From Cristatella mucedo (lineage: Eukaryota > Bryozoa > Phylactolaemata > Cristatellidae), in NCBI GenBank assembly GCA_009760855.2, contig WPIO01000397.1:1-59146 (forward strand): a DNA stretch of 59,146 nt, written 5' to 3'. The notes beneath the pieces were generated by a model that searched no databases, was not told where the DNA came from, and saw only the letters and a program-made list of their open reading frames with translations. Every line of letters begins with the position of its first letter. Positions within the stretch are counted from its first letter, which is position 1. This document shows, piece by piece, positions 33,896 to 43,790 of the stretch. Made by a program: the position numbers and the translations under genes.

Positions 33896-34187
33896 TTGCC
33901 CATCTTCCGTGGCCCGTTTGAAAATACTAATAGGTACTCGATCCATCTAACACTGCAATAATAAAACCCCTGGTAATGTCGCGACTACATATTTAGCCAC
34001 CATTCCACCGCTGCACGCACATAGTTTTAACCTGTTACCTGTACCAGTGCTGCTGACAGATGCAGTACTCCATTACTATTGAGATCTAAACGCTCTACTG
34101 TGGCACAGTAACAGTACTAGATGGTTACTGCGACCTCTATGCCTGTGACAAACGTAGTAAGAATCCTACTGTTGCACTAGCAATTGT
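33896..34187. other. Unassigned sequence between two LINE tails
   Basis: No gene or repeat was recognised. The left neighbour ends and the right neighbour begins with TTA/AAT tails pointing towards each other. Confidence 0.3.
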
Positions 34188-34458
34188 GTAATAATAATAA
34201 TAATAATAATAATATTGCACTTGATAAAGCGCCCTCAGAGAACTTTCTTTTCCTAGGCGCTTTGCATTTGCTGCAAAGGGAAACGCGATTGAATGGTGAG
34301 TAATATCATGCTTGATAAACATGAGTAACGTGGTTAGGGGTGACATGCACAGGGTAAGCATGCAAGTGTGGTTAGTGGCAGCATGCACAGTGTCATTATG
34401 TGTAAGCACATGAAGGACGTATCACAGGGAACCACTAAATGCTGTCCTAAATAGGTGT
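34188..34458 (-). mobile_element. LINE family A, 3' end only
   Basis: Eight AAT units (34188-34212) are followed by the near-intact stem-loop (plus-strand AAAGCGCCCTCAGAGAAC and CCTAGGCGCTTTGC) and the noncoding 3' region as far as CTAAATAGGTGTGTTACTC. It is only about 270 bases long, a severely 5'-truncated but recent insertion. Confidence 0.85.
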
Positions 34459-34605
34459 GTTACTCAATCAAAGCGAAGGCGATAGTTTATTGATGACCAC
34501 AGTCTTCAGATGAAAATAAATGAATAATTAATTTGCTTAGCTCCATAAGAGAACGTATGCTCTATTCAGGTTATATAGGTATGGCACGTGGCCGGAACCA
34601 CTGAC

Positions 34606-34713
34606 CTTGATCACCGATATCATAAACCATGACCTTGGGCAGTACTATCCCATTTTCCACTGCCCACAGCACATCGGTAGGATCAAGACGCGTATTCCTT
34701 ATCTTAAAAAACT
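34606..34713 (-). CDS. Candidate short exon of unknown gene
   Basis: On the minus strand an acceptor (pyrimidine tract CTTTCTTTCC, then CACTAG) and a donor AAG|GTCAGT bound 108 bases that are open. Both ends fall in phase 1, like the CUB exons. The peptide reads FFKIRNTRLDPTDVLWAVEN followed by GIVLPKVMVYDIGDQ. An adjoining open frame upstream (34704-34961, minus) contains a three-Cys stretch but is in another frame. No domain family is recognised. It is listed because the codon pattern and phase suggest a real exon. Confidence 0.35.
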
Positions 34714-35009
34714 CTAGTGATCCGATATACCAGGAAAGAAAGCAGGACTGAAAAAGTACTATAGTTGTTACATTGTAATATTTCAAGGCCTATAATATCT
34801 ATATCAATATTCTCGTGTTGCAATTTGAAGCAATACAGTATAATTTCATTGTCGTCAAAGCGAAATTGTGGAATATTGTGTTTACCAATCACACTGCACC
34901 GACCTAGATGATCCGCGAGCAACAATCGAGTGGTATATGTCGATATATATACAGTGTACATATAGTGAAGTGACCATAGTTACTAATATGCATATGAGCC
35001 CATTGGCCA

Positions 35010-35205
35010 AAGTTTCCTTTGGTTAGACGACCACGTCAGGTCTACAATCAAGTATGGTTACTTTCAGCTACATAACTTGTTCGTTTTTCAAGCATGATTT
35101 TACTTATAATCTAATTGTATTTCCCTTTGCAGCAAATGTAAAGCCCCTAGAAAGAGATTTAGTTCTCTGAAGTGCTTTATCAAATGCATTATTATTATTA
35201 TTATT
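35010..35205 (+). mobile_element. LINE family A, internally deleted copy
   Basis: Bases about 35010-35072 match the coding block around TTAGACGACCAC...TACTTTCAGCTACATAAC. The sequence then jumps directly into the noncoding 3' end (TTGTTCGTTTTTCAAGCATG) and finishes with the stem-loop remnant and TTATTATTATTATTTTGG. Roughly 700 bases present in other copies between these points are absent. Confidence 0.7.
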
Positions 35206-35690
35206 TTGGTGACCGAGGTCTGACACCTACTAAGTTGGCTTAATTAAACGGTTAAAATTTGTGGATAAATTAGGTAATCTGTTGATATGGTGGATTTCAG
35301 TAAGTGGCACTTGTAAATTGTAACATTTTGTTATTAGACCCGGATGTTTAAAAGGGCATTCAAGAAGTGTTGTTGCCTGAGAGAGCCGAATCGTGCAAAT
35401 ACACTTGCCTTTAGAATGCTACACCATATGGTAGGCAAACTAAATTATTAGCCTGTACTATATTTGTAAAGGGTAGCAAGATAAGAAAATGCCTTAAGAT
35501 GTCCGTTTTTCTGACAAATGCATGTGCAATATTAGGTGTTTAGTTTGGGTTACATTGAACGCGTTGATGACATGCTTCCTTCCATTGCTGCTCCCATCTG
35601 TATAAATAGGCAAATGGATAACGCTTCCATTTACTAGGCTGCCACACATTTTAGGTTTATTTTGTTTGTTTACTTGCAGGATATATTGAT
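35206..35690. other. Unassigned sequence
   Basis: Nothing was recognised apart from AT-rich sequence without a convincing open frame. Confidence 0.3.
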
Positions 35691-36890
35691 GATGTTAGTT
35701 ATGCATGGTTGCTGCAGATCAACGTGACGTAGGAGTAGGACAGTTTGAATAGGGTCCAGAGGACTTGTTGTCTTCTTTGATGGAGATGTGAATTTTAGGG
35801 CGAAATCAGTAGCAACCTGCTTATATGTAGACCTTCAGGAGCAGCCAGGAATCGGGGAAACGTATTCTATGGAGGATGTTATCATCGCAGGGATTGACTC
35901 CTGATCTTGTCTATCGTCTGCACAAAGAAGCAAGAGAAGCGATCGGTTAGATCATCACAAGGATCATCAGGTAAAAACCACAGGATGTCTGGGCGTGGGC
36001 GCACAGTGCGCTTTGTCAGAGGTGCAGACTCGTCGAGCGTGTCAGCTAATGTCGTGTTATGGCTCTCTACGGCGAAAGATCGGAGGGAAGACTTAGCAGC
36101 AAAGGCGATTCAGATATTTTTGCACGGACAGCATCGATGACAAGGCTCTTGAGGTTTCTCGACTCACCGGTTATTTTAGAGGAGGAGGTTGGCACACACT
36201 GTAGATTGAATGAGATCTTCAGGTGTGGTCAGATAAGCAGGATTTTGTAATAATTAGTGATGACGAAGTGCAGTTGTATGAGAAAATCTGGTCTAGTGTT
36301 TGACCCTTGATGTGAGTAGGGCCATGCACATGAGCCACAAGAGACAATGAGTCAGTTTATGCACGAAATCCAGTGTTAAATGTGCTAGATAAATTATCAA
36401 AGTGAACTTTGAAATCCCCCATAAAGAGGAAAGATCGATTTCTTGTACAGAGAATCGAAAGGAGATCCGACAAATCTGAGATAAAGGAGGCTTTGGTACC
36501 TGGTGGCCTATTGACTACTGCCACTATCGGTAGCTTGTTTTCGGGTGAGACCAAGACAATTGATTCAAAAGACTGCTTCGAGGGTACTACAAGTGACTTG
36601 AAGTGGAATTTCGAGTGCACAATAACAGCAACTCCACCTCCAGTTTTGATTGATCAAGGGTGTGAAAGAATAGGAAATCAGTTGGAATTGCATTTTTAAT
36701 TGTCGGGCAGTTTATTGATTTTAGCCAAGTTTCAGTTAGGTCGAGCAGGTCAATACCACTTTCAGAAATACGGTCGCTAATCACCGGAGGTTCATTGCTC
36801 AGTGAGCGATGATTCCAATGGCAAGCGTTACGTCTGGCTGATGGAGTTATAACAGGGCTGATGATCACTAAGTTAGAGAGATTCACAGTG
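35691..36890 (-). mobile_element. LINE family A, 5' portion with endonuclease
   Basis: Minus-strand sequence runs from the linker before the RT (35691-36250) back to the APE endonuclease (36357-36886). It is the only clear view of the family A endonuclease in the window. A deletion of roughly 275 bases at about 35972, relative to the copy at 1661-4205, removes part of the linker. The 3' portion (RT and tail) is missing. Confidence 0.75.
36357..36886 (-). pseudogene. Family A APE-type endonuclease, frameshifted
   Basis: Two overlapping minus-strand frames together show the endonuclease. 36587-36886 reads NHRSLSNEPPVISDRISESG and LLDLTETWLK (conserved Asn block and catalytic Glu). 36357-36620 reads SFESIVLVSPENKLPIVAVV, NRPPG and FLFMGDFKVHFDN (the GDFN block in altered form). 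The SDH block is not preserved. The frameshift lies around 36590-36620. The domain would nick the target site; this copy is inactive. Confidence 0.75.
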
Positions 36891-39840
36891 AAGCATATGG
36901 GGGAACGTGTTCAGCAGTTCGAGACAATGCTAGGAATTCCGAACGAGCGGGTACTCAGCTCTCAGTTCCTGCCCAACGAGCAGAGTCTGAGCTGGCGGTT
37001 CCGGCTACCTCGGCGTCTCAGGGACGCTTTTCATTTGGTAATGCATAGTTCACGAATCTTAGAAACAGCATCAATATCTAGAAATGCATTTTATTTACGA
37101 TGAGGAAGCAATAAAAGCTGCTGACGATCTCAATGAACGTACCTGCAAACGATTTCAAGTAGATTTTTCCTTTGCAGCATAATGGATTTACGACTATGGA
37201 CCCTGTGCCCTAGGCCAGTCTCATATCCAATGTCAGTGGAGCAGAAGCTAAAGGCTGATGCAGGAACACTACCCTACAAGGAAACTCGTGTTTGGCATCG
37301 GTTTTCTTACCAGCAATTAGACCTGCTCAAAATGGCATGCTGTAACTTGAGCCTCAGTTGGTTAGGAACTTGAATTCCCAGTCCCAGACTGGAAAGCTAC
37401 TGCATTGAGCCGGTGCTGCAATCATTTGGGCGACTGAGTGGAATATATCTTCAAAGCTCTCAAGCCGAGTTTCTCATTGGCCTTTACTTTGCATTAGTGA
37501 CTTCTCGAGGGCTTAAGCAAGTTATCATGCTATGGCGAATAGAAGGTCGACACTGAAATGGACTATTATCGTCACTGGTGGTCTTATTCAGCTTCTAGCC
37601 TCACAGGCTTATTACTTAGGTGAGTTGAAAACGCAACTAGTATCTGTGTGGACTAATCAGCAGTAATTATATCTCGGATACCCATACGCTGCCTAGGGAG
37701 TACTAAGATTTTCCTGTTTTATATTTAGAATGGGGACCTCACACACTAGCCACGGATTCGCGGCCTTCAACCTGGATCACTCGGGTTTGAGAGTTAGTCT
37801 CTGCTCAGACCTAGTGTGCCCATGAGTTAAAATGACCTTTTAAGGAATACAGACTGAGGTAGCTTCACTCCATTTGCTTGGCTGACTCTCTCACTAGCAT
37901 TTGATACTCCATTGCTAGTGCTTCTTAATGCAGTATATAGTTAAGCTATACATTAGCACAGACAAGTATGCTGATTGGTGTAACGATTCTTCATAAAGCT
38001 GAGGTTTTCCTTGGGAAATAAATTAAACACAGGTTGCCATTGCACGAATAATATTTTTATTTACTTAGGTTGCTAAAGTTTCGATGCTTTGCTGTGTCTT
38101 TTGGCTGTTTTTCATACTTGTAATTAAAAAATTCGTTGACCAAGCACTGGCATCATGGCAACAGACAATTAGTCGAAACCCTATTATTGTGGGATACTTA
38201 AGTTCCAGTCACATAAGATTCAGTCTGGGGCAGAGCTAATTTATCCTTAGAGTCAGCATCACCTATGGTGTATAACGACCTTTTCAGGAATGCAGCTTGC
38301 TGGAGTATAGACGTTGAGGTAGTGCATGTAACTGATGGATATGAGTAACGTGTTGATGTCATTATAGGGACAAAAGTCAATAGGAGATAATTCCAACGAT
38401 CAAATTGACAGTCTGATTTCGAATTGATGCTGATAAAAAAAGCTAGAGAAGCGATCGCCTGGTTCACCTCGTGGTTCAAACATTTTTAGCTGCCATTTGA
38501 GACAGGCAAGTAAATGCCTGAAAAGTGCAAGCACCGTCAGCTCAAATTGTATATGTAAACATGATATTCTGTTACTTATCAATGTGAAATAGAGACTGCA
38601 GTCTACCTAAGATTTTGGTGGAAATTGCAGCTCTTATGCCATTTGAATGTTTCAGGGACCTTGACCTGGGTCGTGCAACCGGACGCCAAGGCATAAAATC
38701 AGCCAACCGAGACCTAGATCTAGATTAATCGCATGGGATTGTTTTGGCTTATTGTATGAGTCAGTCGTTTCCAATTTATAATCGAACTGCAGTTGTGGAA
38801 ACCCTTTTTTGGAAATATCAGCTTTATTTTATTTAAAATGTTTTGGGCTGGATTGTGGATGAACTGCTGGAGCTTACAGCATGAAAATGTTCCAGCACAT
38901 TTACATGAAATCCGGTGGAAAATTTGAAATCTGCTCTTGTTAATTTGCCATTTAAATCACAGTTGCTCGAAGTATTGACGGAAAAGCTGCTGCATCGCCA
39001 GTTGAACTTGTATACAGTTTCGTGGCAGTGGCCGAGCTGGGATTTTGGGTAGGGGCAAGGACTAGATTTTAAGGTTGGGAGCACCGTACACTGTTCCTGC
39101 CCTTTTGGGCCAGGGAAAGTCCGCTCTTGGATAAACGTAACTTTCTCTCCCCTTGGGGTGAGAAATTACCCTCCTGGCACAGTTCCTGATTTTTGCCGTA
39201 AAGAGAGAGAATAAGAAAGGGCAATTTTGAGAAATACAGTGATTGATCCTGTAACACCGTTTCGTATAATTTAGAATCAGGCCTGCTATGTTATTACTGC
39301 TCCTGTAGAAATGACAGCTGTATGACAGCTTATTGCCGCTATTCACGAGTCAGTTAGCAATAAGGTGTCAATTAATTTGCCATGAGACGTTGCTTAATGC
39401 AATGGCTATTTAGTACCACATGATTTGCTTTCAAAGCTAGGGTCAGAATGCATGTAATTACCCAAGCTTATCTTAAAAAAATTTATGTGTCCTTGCTGAG
39501 GATTTACATCGGTGTTTTGCATTGTTTCTTTTTTATGAAGCTGCTGTTACCTTCACTTCCTAGATGCAAGTCTTGAGCCAAATAATGTAAGGGTAGTTTG
39601 GCTGTGCATGTCCTTCGACAGGCGTTTCTGTGACTTATTTGAAGAAAAATGAAATAAGCTAAAATCTCTGGTTTCATCAGCTTTTCTTCTGGGGCATAGT
39701 AAGCAATGCTGACAGTTAGTGTATTGTGCAAGCGTCTGAGAGATAGCTTTCACTGCTCGGAGCATAATTAGACACCTATTATTCAGTATTGTCCCTGCAT
39801 TATTGTCTCGTGATTTGAAATAACACTTTCTTTGATACAG
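36891..39840. other. Long non-coding stretch, probably intergenic or intron
   Basis: About 36891-37020 may be the 5' leader of the preceding LINE. About 38195-38320 is a decayed plus-strand family A fragment (TAAGTTCCAGTCACATAAGA and GTGTATAACGACC match the RT fingers). About 38430-38475 resembles the family A linker on the minus strand. The rest, including minus-strand frames at 39062-39346 and 39504-39731, shows no recognisable domain or good splice pair. Confidence 0.4.
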
Positions 39841-40206
39841 GCACCCTGAATATACCCGATAACTGCCACGACGAGATCGTTCTTCAGGCGTCTAAAAGAA
39901 AACAGGTCGTATTGTATTCTGCTCAGCAAACATCCGCAAACTGCCGCATACGTGTACAGTCTAATCACGGAACCATGGCTTTTTTTGATAGCACTGCCAT
40001 GTTAAAACAGGGCTCGGAATGCGACAACCGCATCATAATTTCCTTGCCGTTCAAACCATTTCGAATCGTCATGTGCAATGAAAATCAAGTCAAGTCTCGC
40101 TATCAATACTTCCGATCCAGGGAACTGCTTATGTGGGTGATTGCCAAACTACACCAATCGAGTGTGAACAATACCGATGAGACCAGTCTTGCAGTAACAT
40201 TTGAAG
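39841..40206 (+). CDS. CUB-domain exon 1 (plus-strand gene)
   Basis: A strong acceptor (CACTTTCTTTGATACAG) and a strong donor GAAG|GTAAGT bound 366 open bases, 122 codons, phase 1 at both ends. The peptide has exactly four Cys in CUB order: DNCHDEI near residue 8, ANCRIRV near 34, ECDNRIIISLPFKPFR near 60, and VMCNENQ near 78. The last part (ELLMWVIAKLHQ, TSLAVTFEG) is strand-rich and ends at the domain boundary. CUB modules act outside the cell in protein or glycan binding and in assembling proteases. The next exon joins in frame. Upstream exons, including a signal peptide, were not found. Confidence 0.8.
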
Positions 40207-40450
40207 GTAAGTGCTTTCTTTTTATCAATTCTAGGCTTGCTCATAAGTTCAAAAGTGTACTACTCGAATTAAGATATGGTTGTGGTGGTTGTCTGCCTTG
40301 CTCACACATATTCACTCAACCAAAATACGCAGTATCCCAGCCGAATCATTTGGCATCAAATTGAGTGTGCAAAATCACGTGATAACTGCTTTTCTACAAG
40401 CCATCCTATTATTACCAATGGTTTTGAATATTTTTACGTTTTCATTTTAG

Positions 40451-40786
40451 AAGCAGTGCAACCATTAGATCTGTGTGGGAATGAAATACTACTCGAGCAT
40501 AATGGAACGTACTTGCAGACGCCATCGTATCCCAATCCACTGGGCTCAGGAAGTGATTGCATTACCAGACTGAATGCTCCCGGTGATAGCCAGTTTACTT
40601 TGCGTGTAATGGAAGTCATCTGGGCAGAAGGAAATGACGGACGTTGCCTAATCAGCAAGAATGGCGAAAATGGATTGCCTATTGTCGATAGTTTAAAATT
40701 CAACATTACCAACGCTGAAGAAGTGGTCAGAATATCTAACAGAGAATCGAATAGTCATGGATGTGCTGTCCTCTTGCTTGTAGAAG
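40451..40786 (+). CDS. CUB-domain exon 2 (plus-strand gene)
   Basis: An acceptor (TTTTTACGTTTTCATTTTAG) and a donor GAAG|GTAAGC bound 336 open bases, 112 codons, phase 1 at both ends. The exon therefore joins exon 1 in frame across a 244-base intron. The module reads LCGNEILLEHNGTYLQTPSY, then PNPLGSGSDC, APGDSQFTLRVMEVIW, GRCLIS and HGCAVLLLVEG. That is four Cys plus the typical YPNP turn of CUB domains, and it fits a complete domain of normal length (about 110 residues). With exon 1 it gives two tandem CUB domains. A foldback element lies 39 bases downstream, in the following intron. Confidence 0.82.
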
Positions 40787-40824
40787 GTAAGCAGTTGGGG
40801 ATTAAATGATACAATAGTTAGGGG

Positions 40825-41072
40825 AAATTGAGTTAAATGGCATGCAGGTGTTCTGCTCTATCCTAATATGGTTTTGAAAAAACTTATTAAAAGGAAATAT
40901 ATTTTTATGCACGCACGTATGAATATTTGGCAGATATATGTATATACATATATATATATATATCTGCCTAATATTCATACGTGCGTACATGAAAATATAT
41001 TTACGTTTAATAAGCTACTTCAAAACCATATTAGGATAGAGCAGTACACCAACATGCCATTTAACTCAATTT
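40825..41072. repeat. Inverted repeat with 112-bp arms (foldback or MITE-like)
   Basis: The arms 40825-40936 and 40961-41072 are the same length and reverse complementary with about ten mismatches by eye. For instance AAATTGAGTTAAATGGCATG on the left pairs with CATGCCATTTAACTCAATTT on the right. The 24-base spacer is TA-rich. The sequence would form a nearly perfect hairpin in RNA or single-stranded DNA. It lies in the intron just after CUB exon 2 and is followed by TA and GT microsatellites. Confidence 0.88.
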
Positions 41073-41076
41073 AAAC

Positions 41077-41082
<6 letters not shown>

Positions 41083-41134
<52 letters not shown>
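41083..41134. repeat. (TA)n microsatellite
   Basis: This is a nearly pure AT run of about 26 units, next to the inverted repeat. Confidence 0.95.
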
Positions 41135-41137
<3 letters not shown>

Positions 41138-41173
41138 ATATATAGGTGTGCGCCTGTGAATTCGTGTGAGCGT

Positions 41174-41246
41174 GTGTGTAAATGTGTGTGTATGTGTGTG
41201 TGAGTGTATGTGTGCGTGAGGAGTGTGTGTGTGTGTGTGTGTGTGC
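41174..41246. repeat. Interrupted (GT)n microsatellite
   Basis: GT-rich sequence with interruptions ends in about twelve uninterrupted GT units. Histidine- and threonine-rich frames on the minus strand are artefacts. Confidence 0.92.
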
Positions 41247-41689
41247 TCATGCGATCGCACATGTGTCCATATAAATATAAAGCATAGTGCTTATCCACTC
41301 GGTAAGAGCTCACACGTACTGAAGAAAGCATCGGTGGAAATATTGGGATGCTATTGTGGAAACAATTGAATGTAAATTGCGCCGAGAGAATTTAATTTAT
41401 GCTTAGGCCCATTACAGCTTTGATGGCTCTGACTCCGGCTAGTAGTGCCCAATCAGCTTGAAGTCGAGTTGTTGTAGTGATTCCAGTCTAAACGACTAAA
41501 TTTATCTGTCAGGCATTCTCTCAAGATGGCACACAGTTTATTCCTACGTCTGCGAAATTCTTCACTCTAAAGCACACTCTCAACTTAAACTCCTAGCATT
41601 TTTTCTTTTTTTCGATTCAATGATATTTTTGAATGGCAACAGCGACATATCTCAACTAATTAAAGAGAGAAAGTCCTTTATTCCACAAA

Positions 41690-41800
41690 ATGGCTAACTT
41701 TGTAACCTGCAAAGATTGTCAGAGCTGTCAAGCAGAAAGAGAGCTATGTGCTGACTTTCGTGATGCAACTATTACGACTTGCGAATGTACTCCACAGGCA
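41690..41800 (+). CDS. Low-confidence candidate Cys-rich exon
   Basis: The frame from the ATG at 41690 reads VTCKDCQSCQAERELC, then ITTCECTPQA, with six Cys in about 30 residues. It stops exactly at a good donor (GCA|GTAAGC). No clear acceptor is visible upstream, and the donor is phase 0, which does not match the phase 1 CUB exons. It may be a small extracellular Cys-rich exon of another gene, or chance. Confidence 0.28.
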
Positions 41801-42122
41801 GTAAGCTACTCACCTTTTATATTTAAACCCTTTGCAAAATCTCTTTCTTGGTAACTTTCTGTGGACCATATCTGATCTACCATTTCTATTGTGCTAATGT
41901 GACCATTGATAAGAATATATCTCTGAGAAAACTGTGTAGCTCAACTCTATTCAAACAGCATCAGGTTTACTAAAAGTGTTCAGCTATTTACACGTATTAA
42001 GCCTACACTTTAATTGCGCCAGTTGATATCGGATGACTACTGCTAATTAGATTTACTCTTATATGCTTACATACCGGCATAGATACCTTTGAGAACACAA
42101 TCTACTTCTATGTGCTTTACAG

Positions 42123-42229
42123 CTGCTTTAAAAACAGCAGGTCAAATAGGATTACTGAAAACGCAAACAGCTTCATTCAGTATGATAATACAAAGAACAG
42201 TTCACATTTACACTGAGAATGGAACGAAG
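42123..42229 (+). CDS. Candidate linker exon of the plus-strand CUB gene
   Basis: An acceptor (ACTTCTATGTGCTTTACAG) opens a frame in phase 1, the phase needed after CUB exon 2. The peptide begins ALKTAGQIGLLKTQTASFS and continues through a sequon-containing stretch (ENGTKKK) with no stop. The donor is uncertain. GTATTT at 42230 would close in phase 1; GTACGT at about 42271 would close in phase 2. It could be the stalk between CUB modules and a membrane anchor. Confidence 0.3.
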
Positions 42230-42741
42230 AAAAAGTGTATTTTGCAGTTTTTTTGGTGTGTTTCAAAGAATAAGTACGTTATCTGTTCTGTACTCCCATA
42301 GCTTGTATTCTCATATTCACGGACCAAGACTAATTATTGTCATGCTTGATAAACCTAATAAATCACTCATAAACCTTAGGGAATTTCCAAGTGCCTGTAA
42401 CTGGAGCTTTTTCGGGTTCTTCCTAAGAAGGCAACCACACCACGATATCACAATAAATTCTCCCAGTCTTCAAGATGCCTTTCTTTTTTCACAGCTCTAG
42501 AATGAGGAATGAGTAGTAGAAGGTCAGTTGAAGTCTCTTATCTAAGTTTAAAAGTAGCTAAATTGCTTACCATCTGGTGTTTAAAAAAGAGTCCTAACAG
42601 TGAGCCCAGTTGGTTGTCTATAACTGCTTTTCGTGAATGCCGACTTAATTGGAGTAAGTTTGCCCTTACAACTAAATATCCGTGTACCTTTTGATATCAT
42701 TGATCCCCAAGCCCTTTTTTGGCTTCTTCTATTCCTTTTAG

Positions 42742-42845
42742 GGGTAGCATTCACAATGAAGCATAGCACACTGGTTTTAGTCGTATTATTGTTAGGTTTC
42801 ACGACGTTCACCTTCAGTTTCTGCCATGGACTCTTGAAGCGATAG
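42742..42845 (+). CDS. Candidate terminal exon with a transmembrane segment
   Basis: A good acceptor (GGCTTCTTCTATTCCTTTTAG) is followed by an open frame that starts in phase 1, as the CUB exons require. It encodes a hydrophobic run, MKHSTLVLVVLLLGFTTFT, then FSFCHGLLKR and a TAG stop. A single membrane-spanning helix with a very short basic cytoplasmic tail would make the product a type I membrane protein. No polyadenylation signal was checked nearby. Joining it to the CUB exons is an inference from phase and order. Confidence 0.38.
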
Positions 42846-43430
42846 AGCAGAGACTGGAGGCACTGAGTGATAAAAGAATAGATATATTTGATTCTACTAT
42901 GCAAAATGATAACTTGACGTTATAAAAAATTTGGCCAGATAACTCAAGTATAAGTTTGTCGTCAGAAATTTTCGATCGGTTGCTGCCATCCTAAAACAAT
43001 TGCCGCCGATTCTTGAAGCTATAGAGCGATTGTTTTGCGATGGCAGCAACCTATCTGGAATATTTTTGCAATAAGCCAACTTCTTAGACCTGTACAAAAT
43101 TGCTACGTAAATTCCGTCAGCCCTGACTTTTAAGATAACTTGTTTAGAAGGTTTCTTGTTTTAAATCTTTGTCAGCATTAGCTCCTACAAAATGGCTAGT
43201 CAGTAGATAAGCACAATTAATTATTTTAAAACATGCAATAATTCATAATGGTTTTTTTAAATAAAAATTGGTATCGCTTCAATCATTAATTGAATTTCAA
43301 AGCTGGTCTAGGCATCTGTAACATCCAGCTCAGAGTTATACACGCCATTACTGGTGTGCACTTTTTTCCGGAAGCCAACACTCTTGCAGGTTGACTAACC
43401 ACTGGTTACTAATCGGCTGCCAGCTGTGAG
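42846..43430. other. Unassigned sequence with a short inverted repeat
   Basis: About 42978-43053 contains a small palindrome: TTGCTGCCATC..AAAACAATTGC and GCGATTGTTTTGCGATGGCAG form arms of about 25 bases. A stretch like CTTGAAGCGATAGAGC (42833-42848) recurs as CTTGAAGCTATAGAGC (43013-43028). Otherwise nothing is recognised. Confidence 0.4.
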
Positions 43431-43534
43431 GCCAATCCCTCAAGGTAGGTCACGCCCGAACGCAAATCCATCTCTATGTGGCAGACAAATCAGGCTTCCC
43501 TCCGGCCGCATGGGCTAAGGGGATACACTGCTCC

Positions 43535-43790
43535 CCATACCTGCCAAAAGGCCTGATCGGACATCTCTCTGTCTCTTCCTACTCCAATCGCTGAATAGTC
43601 ACACCATGACTATGCGGTGTTAGCATCCATCCATGAACTATGTGCCAGTCAAGTCAGTGACGACAGCGTTAAGCTTTCAGTTCACGTATGGATGTTAACA
43701 GTGCTAAGTCACGGCGTGTCTGCTTATTCAGCCAAGCCTATAGAGACAGACAGAGACAGATAGAGAGGTGGAGGTCCGATCACGCCGAAC
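43535..43790. repeat. Imperfect inverted repeat, third foldback-like element
   Basis: The left arm about 43535-43650 and right arm about 43680-43790 are imperfectly complementary. CTGATCGGACATCTCTCTGT on the left corresponds to the complement of the GAGAGGTGGAGGTCCGATCA region on the right, and GTGTTAGCATCCATCC corresponds to the complement of GTATGGATGTTAACAG. Identity is lower than in the other two inverted repeats, and the outer limits are uncertain. Confidence 0.5.

Noticed and set aside
37740-37810. tRNA-derived SINE head
   Set aside because: A GGTTTGAGAGTT stretch is B-box-like, but the A-box and a repeat tail are missing.
40802-41331. Ile-Tyr and His-Thr rich small frames
   Set aside because: They come from the foldback arms and the TA and GT microsatellites; no coding evidence.
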